From contig JAYKAV010000311.1 of NCBI GenBank assembly GCA_035582835.1, forward strand, positions 1,450,067-1,514,066: DNA of 64,000 nt. Direction: 5' to 3'. The position numbers were made by a program, and so were the translations under genes. Numbering within the stretch: position 1 is the stretch's first letter; each line of letters starts with the position of its first letter. This stretch comes from Phoebastria nigripes (lineage: Eukaryota; Chordata; Aves; Procellariiformes; Diomedeidae). Below the pieces are notes generated by a model that did not search any database, was not told where the DNA came from, and saw only the letters and a program-made list of their open reading frames with translations. Of this stretch, positions 1 to 14,064 are shown in pieces.

Positions 1-228
1 TCAACAAGAACTTTTAAGTAAACTATGGCTGTTATACTCTTCTTAGACAATAACCTAACAGTTTAAGATATCTGGCAGAGGTCAAGATTAAATTTTTAGT
101 GATAAGAAGAGTGCTAATCTTCACTTTCAAGGTCACTTTATTTATATTTTTAAAAGAAGAGACATTACTGAGACTCTCACTACCAAGCTGTTTTAATAAA
201 TGTGGTTTCTGTCTGTNTGTTTTTCTAG
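1..228 (+). other. SGK1 intron, partial
   Basis: AT-rich sequence ending in a polypyrimidine tract and TAG acceptor. The preceding SGK1 exon, encoding the segment before PSPSQQ, is not within these bases. Confidence 0.8.
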
Positions 229-3650
<3,422 letters not shown>

Positions 3651-4705
3651 ACATTTTTCTTCCTTTCTTTTTTAATAATAATAACTATTATTTTTATTTT
3701 TGTTTGGCCTTCTGGTGGAACTGCCAGTTGACCAGTCATCTTGAAAGAGAATTTGCACATTTCCACCATGGCAGCTTTGCAGCCTTAATTTCAACTACAC
3801 TGTTTGCTGGAAGCTTTTTTGAAGAGCACATCACTCTCTAAATGAGCTTTACAGGCTTTTCATTTCCATTTGTTCTTCCCCCAAAGTGGTGCTGTCTCCT
3901 TGGGAAAGAAAAACAAGAGTGACTGCTGCCATAGACTGTTACGGCAGATCGTAGGAGTAAGAACAAGATGTTTTGAAATCGTGCTCCGAAAAGCCTTGCC
4001 TGGAGATCTATCTGAACGTGATGAGGATTTTATGAAATGTGCCTTTTTCTGATGAGATCTTGTGAGCTCCAAAGCTTTCCCTGTTGCAGAGTGTGTTTCT
4101 CAGTTCATTTATGTGGGTTTACTATGTGAACAAATGGTATGCGTGTGGTCTGCGTACTACAGATGGACTTAGTTTAAAGCATCAATGTGACACTTGCAGG
4201 ATACCACAATGTGGGGCATTGTTTGTTTCTTCCATATTTGGAAGATAAATTAAGTGTAATTTTGAAATTTCTTTTGTAAATCTATACAGTCAACTAAAAT
4301 TATTGAAATGGGCTCACAATTACTTGTATCCAAATGCTTGAAGAAAGCATTGCTGCTATGAAAAAAGATTTCTATTTTTAGAAAGGGTTTTTATGGACCA
4401 AAATGCCCCAGCTGCAGTCGGTCAAAGCTGTTGGTTTCTTTTTTTTTTCTTTTTTAGTTTAAAAAATGTCATCTGTAAAATGGGCATTATTTATGGTTTT
4501 GGGGGTTTTTCATTCCTGATTGTATGTACTGTAAAAAAGATCTGTACATTCAGTTGTAACTCTAGATGTATATTTAAACTTACAGACTTACTTGTAATGT
4601 ATACCATCATTGTAATGTAATATAATTAACATGGTTATATGTATCATATTTTTTTGTGACCAAACCCATTGGTTTGCAGTAAAATCCTGAAAAATACTTC
4701 CATAA
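3651..4705 (+). other. SGK1: SGK1 3' untranslated region
   Basis: AT-rich sequence after the SGK1 stop, continuous in register with what I recall of the mammalian SGK1 3'UTR. Shared landmarks include an (AAT)n/TATTTTTATTTTTG tract near 3672-3705, TTTTTATGGACCAAAATGCCCCAG near 4390 and TTGGTTTGCA(A/G)TAAAA near 4670. The end is placed just after the putative poly(A) signal, and the exact cleavage base cannot be read. The AU-rich content fits the short-lived SGK1 mRNA, but I infer rather than show an instability function. Confidence 0.8.
4678..4683 (+). promoter_or_regulatory. SGK1 poly(A) signal, variant AGTAAA
   Basis: The hexamer AGTAAA sits in GGTTTGCAGTAAAATCC, at the place where mammalian SGK1 has AATAAA. 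No canonical AATAAA occurs in the preceding few hundred bases. AGTAAA is a recognised weaker variant. Confidence 0.6.
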
Positions 4706-6689
4706 CCTCTGTCATTTTTTATTTTAAAACAAAGGTTTTCTCCCTGAAAAATTTTAACGAGCTTTTTCAAAAAAAATTAAGAACAAATCTGAGCTGCCAA
4801 TCAGCTAAGATACTGGTGTAATTTTGCTTAGATGCATGATGGTTATTCCGTCAAAGTGCACCCATACAAGTCTTACCATGGATACACCCTGGCAAAATAC
4901 TTGGTCTTCCAAATGTGGGTGTTCGAGTGGGTGTGTATCAATGTGGGTGCTCTCATGTGGTACAAATGTTCACGCTTCCTCAAAATGAGTTTCTCTACCT
5001 CTAGCAAAGTGAAGGTACCGCTCTCTGGTGTGGACAAAGCATACCTACACTTGAAGAATTAAGTCCTTTGGTCAGTTGTGTAACAAAGACTTGAGCTGTT
5101 TTAGCACTATGCTGCAGACGAATACTAAAAGCAGGTTGGTGTAAGGCTGATGGAAACTCCCAACCTGGGAGTCCGTCCTGGAGCATCAAACATTGCTGCT
5201 ATAGTGTGGGGCAGCGAAATGCATCCTGAGTTTACCAGTGTGCCAAAATCTGTGTTGGGGAGGCAGATTTCACCAACTGATCATATGCTTACCTGGATGG
5301 GGTAAAACAGACTATTCATCTAAAACTGAGCTGTTAAACATAGGTTTTCATTACTAAGGACTACTGGGTGGCCTGCAAGAGGGACTTTCAGCCAAGAATT
5401 AAGATAACCACTTCTTCTGGGGTGATTCCATTCAATTTCTTCTGCACGGTCGACCCAGTGAACCTTAAACCACTCATTATATTGTATTTTGTATGGTGAG
5501 CATGCCTGGGCTCTCATACACCCCTTGGATAGAGTGTATTGATGACACACACATAAACATTTAAATACATAAATTCAGACATTTCACGTGGTTTAGTCTG
5601 TATTACTTATCTCTGTGTACCATAAGCCATGTACCGTTTCATAAGCCTCATGAAGATAAGAGAAGTGACAGTATTTTTCTTGTGCTCCCTCTTTACTCAA
5701 CAGGCAGTTACTTCTGGAAGGCAGTCTGGATCTTAAGTTAAGCAGGAGATGCCTGTTTCTCCCCCGAAAGATTTTCAACAAGTAGTCTATGCCCATCTTC
5801 TGTACACTTCTCATAAAGAGCCTGTAGAAATTAATGAAGAAAAAACAAGACCCTTGTACAGCCTCGCACCTCCAGTGAAATGTTTCTACAGATAGCTCTG
5901 TAGAGTGTCCCCTCTGTAGTGAGGGACACTGCTCGGAAGAGAGCTTTGGGTGGTGGTCCTAATTGGGCATCTTACCTGGGGTACCTCAAGTTAGGTTAGA
6001 TGAATCCTGGCCCATCTGTACTCTTGTAAGAAGTGAAATGAAATATTCCACAACATTACTCTCCTATTTAACTGCAGTACCCGCTCTGCAGATGTTTATG
6101 TGATACCATGTGGCTATAGTTTCCCCGGTAGAGCTAGTAAGATCGCTTATAGTAAGATGGTTTCTGACACTCCCCACATTTACAGTTTCTGCTATCAAGA
6201 CCAACATAAAAAGATTGGGATAGAATTTTCCATGCTGGCTGGAACTGTCTATGGAAAGTTTCTGCAAAAATGCCTCCAAAACTACTTTCCAAAAAAGGAA
6301 GGTTAAAAAAAAAAAAAAGGTTTGCTATTTGAAAAAGAAAACTTTAAATAGAGTTAATAGAGTTAACACAGATATGTACTGCATTCATGTTTTGAATCGG
6401 AGACAATTTGGCCAGCAGATTGCTTTAGCGTCAGGTAAGGCTCTAAATGAAAGTTCTCTTCTCTGAGAGACTGAAATTCAGTAGTTTGTGGCTTTCCTGT
6501 ACAGGTACGGGCACTACAGTAACAGTATATAATCACTACACGTTTCTGTTTGGTCACCCGCAGTTGTGTGAAGTGAGTTTTCTGACCTTGGATGTTTGCA
6601 AGCCCTGGAGGGAGCAGGGGTCTGTTGTTTACTCAGGAGTTTCCTGCTGCTCCATCTGTTGGAATAAAAGAGGGAAAAAAAGAGTGGGG
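4706..6689. other. Intergenic, nothing recognised
   Basis: AT-rich single-copy-looking sequence downstream of SGK1. It contains a 15-base A run near 6305. Short open frames on both strands lack splice or domain support. No repeat family was recognised. Confidence 0.6.
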
Positions 6690-7090
6690 ACCTCTGCGTG
6701 TGCCGACAGGGCAGGTAAAGCGTGGAGAGCCTCGACGGTGACGTGCCTCCTGCTGCGCTGCCGAAGGGCCTTTGCCCTGATAGCCAGGCGTTGGGAGAAG
6801 GGAGTCAGCATCCCCCTGCGTGGTAGCACTGACCCAGCGGGGTGGCGGCAGCACTGTCCTGTGTGAGGGCCCGCCTGGGCCCGGGCAGGAACCCCCTCGA
6901 GCTGTTTCGCCAGCCGTGCCCGTACTCGGCAGTGGGAGCTCTCCAGAGGACAGCGGCCTACCGCCGGGGGCCTGCCTCCCGCCAGCCGGCCCAGCTCGGC
7001 GCCCGCCCGCACCAACGCTTGCCGCCCCTGGCGGGCCCGGCGGCGGGCGGCGGGTGCCGGTGTGGACCAAGGGTGACACCCTGTGGTCAG
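6690..7090. promoter_or_regulatory. Isolated GC-rich CpG island in intergenic DNA
   Basis: An abrupt switch from AT-rich flanks to strongly GC-rich sequence with dense CpG, most marked at about 6930-7060 (CGGCGGGCGGCGGG). It lies about 2 kb past the SGK1 poly(A) site and 26 kb before SLC2A12. Open frames over 130 codons occur on both strands across it, as expected where stop-rich AT codons are scarce, and their translations show no domain. It could be an unannotated promoter (for example a lncRNA), an enhancer-type orphan CpG island or a GC-rich repeat. Confidence 0.5.
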
Positions 7091-10000
7091 TGCCCTGCAG
7101 CGCTCGCCTTCTGCCTGGGGGAGGAAGACACTGGCCTGGCCGTGAGTACTCAGCAGTAGGAAGGCGTGGAAGCTCATTCGCCCGGAACATGACGTCCTTC
7201 TACACCTGGATTAGCAATTGGTTTAAGCCGCTGTGAAGTGGGGGACAGGAACGATCTCATCGCTCCAGTGCCTCTTCCACCCAGGCGTCGCCTCCCGGTG
7301 GTAAAGGTTTTTTCTTTCCTGAAGCTGTGCAGGCCTTAATCAGCCCAGACAAACCCTTCCTTCTGTCAGGTGCGGTCTCCTCTGTTATATCCCTCTCTGG
7401 ATCCACCTGCCTTTGAGGTGCACCCAGCTAACACAAGAGTTTCCTCCAGATTATTTTTTTGGTACATAGATTGTTGACTGCTACAATCTATGCTGCCTCC
7501 CTCCCTGTCCTCCAGCAGGCAGGGATAAGCAGCACCAGATGAACAGCACCAGGCAAGAACAACATTGCACCATGTCCATGGGCTCCTTCAGTAGTTCCTT
7601 ATTTGGGAAGATTGAACTGTTTAGGACATGGGCCACAGCCTTGGCCCATTTATTTGGCAAGGGTCTGTTCACGGAATCATCTCTCCCCACCGTGCGGGAG
7701 GATGTGAGGAACTCGGTACTCTGTGAATGGTCTCTCACATGTTGATGAGGAGAAGATAGCCCACAGTTCAGGCCATCTTTTATGAATGTAATACATGAAG
7801 CACACAAATAAGTGGTTTATAGGATAAGGCCTAAGCCTTCTTAGACTTTATCCTTCTTCCTCGGTACTCATAAACATCCTTCCTTCGGCACTTTAGGGTC
7901 TATATTTATGACTGTTCCCTAGTGGTTTGGTACTGAGGTTTTTCTATACTGGTATAGAAAATCTATATTTTTACTTTTGAGATCTATAGAAATCTATCTT
8001 TACTTTTGTAAAGATGTAATCTTCATTATAGTGTACTGGAGAGTGGAGTAGAGATCTAGTACAGAGTCCTATATGGCTTCAAAAATATGTTCTAAGAAGT
8101 CAGTCAGTTACCATTTTTGCTCTTCCCAGCGAAATCAATTCCTTAGGTCAGGTAAATGCACACACTACTCTGAAGACATCTGTGTAGCTAATGTCTCCCC
8201 AAGTACAAAGTATATGCCATACAGAGAAATTTCCTGCTGAGAACTGTGCTGTATCAATTCAATTCAGTTATATATGCTAAAAATAGCCTTTTGTGTGGAT
8301 TTGAACAGAAGTAATATATGCCATACAACTGCACTTAATGACTGACTGTGCTGAGGTATGCTGAAATAAGAAATAGAGATGACATGTGGGTATACAGCTT
8401 TTCTGAAGGGATAAAATAACCCATTTGCTTCTTTTAAGTGATGACCATGCAACAAGCTATGGGACAATTAGCTTTATTGACTAATGCTAAAGAGGGTCTC
8501 AGGTATGACTTATGTTTCCAGATTTGGGTCTGAAGTTTCTCTGCGCTCCAGGATCACTCGGCTTTGGGGTTGGGATCACACTGCATAGCCCCGGCTAGAT
8601 GCCATCCTTAAACTCAAGAAACAGACGTTGGTGGTGTGCGTACAAGCAATCCCAGCCATCAGGTTGGTTATAATTTACTGATGTGTTTTGAATGATGAAT
8701 TTGCAGTAAGAACCATTCCTGCTTAATAAGTGATTATCCAAGTACTATTTTATTCAACCCTGAATATGGAATATCATCTCACTGAGATACGTTGAGCCAC
8801 ACTTCGGTTAACAGTCTATGGCTAAGTTAATTAAATCATATCGCTTTATAAGTATGGGTCAGACCTAAGCCAGCCACCTAGTCTCCTTTTACAGTCACTT
8901 TACAGAGAAAAACAGGTACCCAGGGAGAGCAACTGATCTTGCTTGCCTTAAACAGAGGTAGTGGGCCCTCTGGAGGGGATGGATTCTTTCCATTGCCTAT
9001 AAAGGGAGTTTTCACTGACTAGTAAATGCAGTTGGCTAAAACAGACTCACACCCCCTCCAAGTGATCATTCAGCATGTGCATATTTTGCTCAACGTCAAT
9101 GTGTATTTAGCAGATCACATTACAGGCACATGGGATTGACATCAAAAGGATGTAGAACTAACTGGAAATCGCAGCTCGCTAGGGAGTTGAAGTATTTTAC
9201 CTTTGCAGATGCTGATAAGCCCTGTAAGCAATTAAAAAAAATTGCAAAGAAAAACTGTATTTGTTTAATACATGACTGCAAGCCAGTAGAAGGCTTATCA
9301 GATGTGACGATTAACATACTTCCAAAGCATGGATTTTTAAATTATGATTTACAGATGACTAGTGATATAGTGCTCCTTATTTTGTGGTCACAAAAAAGAA
9401 ATATTTCAGCAACTAAGAATAAGGAGAGAAGAAGAACAAGCAGCCTATAAAATGAAAAGTGCTGGAGAACAAGAAATATGAAAAGCAAAAAAAAGTATTT
9501 TTTTTATTCTTTCTAAAGCACCTATCACTTTGGCTATCTGCCCTGAGATATACATGATATATTAACAATTATTAACATGACATTGCATGTCCTGGCATCA
9601 TGCAAAATATTGTGACAGGTAATGGCAGAGAGCTGGAAATAGATAAGGTACTGGGACACTCCATTAGAAAATCATTTGTAGAAAGTAGTTTTTGTGTGAA
9701 ACAGTGCCAAAATCTACAGAGAGTTATACTAAATCACGTAAACCTGTAAACCATTTTTTCCTACGACGTGAGAGCATTGTTAGTGGAGCCATTCAGCTAA
9801 CAGGAATCAAATCAAACATTTGATGAGGGCCTATTACCATATGGGTCAAAAATAATTCACCAACCGTTCATGCTAAAATACCACGGTTCGTCGCTCTGAG
9901 CCAGATTATAGAGCCTTCCAACACACAACACACACAACGTATTCACTCCAGTTCTCCCTTTGGTTTCAGTGGGACTGTTTACATTAATAAAAGTTAACGC

Positions 10001-13000
10001 CGGTGAGTACATACTCTCCCACTGCATGTACTCTAGCTCTTGCTGATGCATTCAGATGGGCATTTTTTCATGTGATTTACTGTTTTCCTTTACTCTACTC
10101 CAACTATGCAACTTTTGTTGCAAACAGATAGGCCAGATGTACAATGTCTGTTGGTTTCTATGTGACCTTGATTGGAGCAGCCTGGTAAGAAACAGTGGTG
10201 ACAGAGCTTGTGAGTAACCTCGCTTTAATGAACCCTTGCCTATCAGCTGAGGTGCTTGCTGTCCTTGCTAGAGGCTGCAAAGTAAAACTTACAGGGATAA
10301 GCTACCTAAGGACTGTTCTACTCTGCAGCTGGGTCAGTCCAATAGCGCTGATGTGTTTTCACAGACCACTGAGCCAAAATAGCAGTTCACTTAACCAAAA
10401 CGGGAGGGTCCCATAACTCCCCTCCCTTCTGTCCTGCTCTGCAGTTGGCACAGTATAAGGGTCCAGCACAGAGGTGAGGACAGAAGCTGTGAGGGAGAGC
10501 AGGACCCCACCATTTTGGCAAAACCGAGACTTTAATTTGGCTCAGTACTCTCATGGACATGTCAGTAGTCAGCTGGGCTATGGAAAATTGATCCCTTTGA
10601 GTCGTGCGATTGTAACTGGAGCTTATAGGTGGTGACTCGAGGCTGGAGGTGGGTTGTAAGCTGTGGGAAACAGGACCTTCGTTGTTGTTTTGCCTGTGTA
10701 TAACCCCATGTATCGTGGCCCAGGGCTATGGACCACAACAGCAAAGTTCCAGCACGCACTTGTAATGTTCATGAACTGTGCAACATTTTTAAGAGGTTCC
10801 TGTGTTTCAACTATAGTGTTCACATGAAGGCTCTGAGAGAAGCCGTGTCATCTTCCAGATCAGCATAAACTGAATCCAGATAATCTTCTCGTAAGTATGT
10901 TCACGCATCTGGGTTTTTCTTCTTCCTATTACGTAGTCAGGTCTCTTGGATTTTCCTTGGAAATCCAGGAATGCTCAACTTAAGTGTCGGAATGCAGTTC
11001 ATGCATTTTAACTTGATAAATTTGATAAATATAATTTACTAAAATTATTTTGGAAAGATCACTGATTGTTAGTAAGAAAAAACAGAGTGAGCTTGACTCT
11101 CACCTCTCTTTCTGACAGTTTGATTCTGGCACAGCAAGGTTGACTCTACTGAAATTAGTCTGAGCTTCTGCTGTGCAATTAAAGAAAAATTAGTCCCACA
11201 ACTGTTTTAAAATTACAAGCAGGTTTTTATAGTGAGAATAATTTTTGACAATATATCCTTACCTTTTTCTGCTGGGGACAGTTTTATATGACACTTCTAA
11301 ATGAGACAATTTGCAAATATCTACAAAGTGTGAGGAATTGCAAACAGGTTATTTGCATCTATCCTCTGGCATTTTATGGGTGCACATGAACCAAGCAGTG
11401 GATATTTTTCTCACATGTAGCCGAGTATATGGTCTCTATTCAGTGCTTCCATTTCAGCTAAGCTCTTTCATCTGTTGCAGCAAATACACCTTTATATTAT
11501 CATGTCATCCTGTAAGTCCTCTTCAAGTAAAAAAAAATAAAAACGCTGCATGGGTCCCAGAATTGCCTTTTTGAAGACACCATTTAAAAATAGACATCAA
11601 TACCCTTCCCTGGATGAAAACTCAAGAATTCAATTTTCAGTGCTCTTGTACTCCTGGCACGGTGCTCATCGCTGACGGATGACACTTAGGTATACTGTAT
11701 TAGTCATACAGGCACATGCAGTACCCAAGCCCATTACACATGGAGCTAAAATACACATTGCTTATAGTTTAAAATCCAGCAGCTATCTATGTAACCACAT
11801 TTTAAAAATGGGATCTGTTATACCTCTCTGTTTATCCATCACTGAGTAGCAAATTGTAATTGCAATTTGGTTTCACAAAGATGACAGCTGAAAACCCAGC
11901 ACCCCAGTTGCCCGTGACCCTCTCTATTTGTCTGCCCTTTGTCACACCTCTGTCTTTGTGTCCCTGTCAGATTCAGACAAGGGTATTTTCTCTGCAACCA
12001 GGAAATCTCACATCTTCTCTTTTCCAACCATAAACGGTGCCTTAGTTTGCTATATAAGGCACTGAAGTGCACCTTTGACAGCTTTCTTTCAGAGTCTTTT
12101 GATTCAGGTATCAATCTGATCATGGCTTAGCAAGCCCAAAACAGTATAACCCAATTTTTTTTTAACTTGTAGACAACATCTCTAACAATATGCTATCAGA
12201 TCTAAAAAGTAGGGACTCGCACATCTCCATGGTCATACCAGATTCTCCTGCACCGACTGTCCACTTGTTATTTACAGGAAAGCTTTCATCCAACATGAGA
12301 TTTTGAATTCATAGACTCACAAGATACTTGTTGCAGAATCATTAGTCCCGGAGGCTCTAAATCCAAACAGGAATTTATTCCTGTTTGAGAGACTGCAAAC
12401 TTTGTCTCAGTTGTTTTTAAACTGGTCAGTTTCAAAAAGGGTAAAATTTAAAATAATTTAAAAAAAAATCTGGGGAAAAATCTGCTGTTATTTATGTCAC
12501 CATAAACTACAGTAAGGCCAAAGAGTCATATGGGTTTTGATAGTTAAAACTGAAAGCAAAATTTGGCCATCATGGTTATTACTGCTGAATAGGTGAGTCC
12601 TGCTAAAGAACCGAATAGCTGGCAGTAATCTGTTCCCACAATGCTATCCATTTTCCTTTTTAGCTCTAAGTACGATGCTTTCCATTACCCTTCCTAAATT
12701 TAGACTGTGTGTCTTTACAGGTTTAGATTCTCCTCTTACGTTCACCATAAATAGGGAGTCTTTTGCAACAGCCTTAAATAAGGTGAGGCGCTAATGCTAA
12801 ATTACTTGCTGGCTAAGGACAAAAATACACTGATTACACCATCAGGATATAAAAAGGATGTTAAGAAGCTTGTGAGTTCAAACGTGGTATTTCCAGGAAG
12901 CTTAGTTCTCTGTAACATGCCTTTTTTTTTTTACTTATTATTGAAATCCGCACTCTGAAAAGGCAGCTGGAAAAGCGCCGTTACTAAAATGAAGAGTCAC

Positions 13001-14020
13001 TTCAGCTGATGACATCAAATGCAAAACCTACTCCCCTTCCTTCCTTTGAATATAGTATCAGCTTGCCAATATATTCCAGAGCTAGGATTATAGATCTTTC
13101 ATGCTATTAATTCTTCATCAGAGAAGCATTTTAATTCCATTTGTTTTAAATATTCTGTACTGATTTTCCCCAAATAAGCTAATTAATGACATCTCCTTAA
13201 TGACTTGAATGACCAGTTAATTTACACTCTGAATATAACAGAAGAGAATTTGTAGACACACAAACTCAAACACTGATAGCAGGTGCATCTTGAAATTAGC
13301 AGAGGTATACCCTGATACTTTCTCACTCTACGTATACTACTTCTATCTTCAGCCTTTTTACCTCAACAGCATCAAGAGCACAATAGGATAAGTTTTCTAC
13401 CCTCCAGGTAAGTGATACAAGAAGCTCTTCCCTTTTGGATTAATCCCAAACCACATGACAAAAGTACCAGTTTGCCATGCTTACCAATTTAGGAGGAGGC
13501 ATGGTATTGCATCTCAGAAGTAAGTAATCCTGTTTCCTAAACCGTAGCTCGAACGTGCCCCTGGGAGAATGTACACCCTGCAAGCAGAGTGTGCCTGCAT
13601 GAATGCACAGGCATCCTTGAACTAGATTTAAGGTACCTGTAGGCTGCTTTCCCGAAGGAGCCGATGTGAACATCCCCAGCCCTGTGGGGGGGGCTGCTAG
13701 CAGGGAGCTTGACTGGTCAAATACGTATTGTGCTTCTTAGCTGAGTTTGACAATCTGCACTCAATTCTGCCGCAGGAACATCGTTAGCTTGTCCTAGTTA
13801 ACTCTTACAGCAACAGCAAGCAAGACGTGACAGCTGGGCTTTCAGTCTAAGCTCAGCAGACCCACAGGGGACATANGGTGCTCACTTCAGCAGTGAGCCT
13901 TTGCAGAAACCACACATGTGATGTTCTTCGCTACCACTTGTATTCAAGCTCGCCAGATTAAGTTTCAACTGAGTGCATTTCCCTGTTCCCACCTTTCATG
14001 ATATGCAAGAGAAAAGCATC
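7091..14020. other. Intergenic, no gene recognised
   Basis: Mostly AT-rich unique-looking DNA. Open frames such as 9130-9450 (+) have no recognisable domain and no splice context. An AT-rich stretch around 12950-13260 has homeodomain-like TTAATGAC motifs and could be conserved non-coding DNA, which cannot be judged without alignment. Confidence 0.5.
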
Positions 14021-14064
14021 AGGTCATACGCCACAGGTCATATGCCACAGGTCATGTCTGACCT
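14021..14064. promoter_or_regulatory. AGGTCA half-site array (two DR8 pairs plus one IR4)
   Basis: Perfect AGGTCA half-sites occur at 14021-14026, 14035-14040 and 14049-14054, each separated by 8 bp. An inverted TGACCT at 14059-14064 follows after 4 bp. The array arises from a 14-bp tandem unit. DR8 is a spacing bound by RAR-RXR heterodimers. Whether this one is used is inference. Confidence 0.45.

Noticed and set aside
6629..7236. Overlapping open frames of 138-185 codons on both strands
   Set aside because: They lie in the CpG-rich island where stop codons are rare. The products are Pro/Arg/Gly-rich with no domain, and both strands are equally open.
9130..9450. 106-codon + strand open frame
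   Set aside because: AT-rich, no recognisable domain, no splice context; probably chance.
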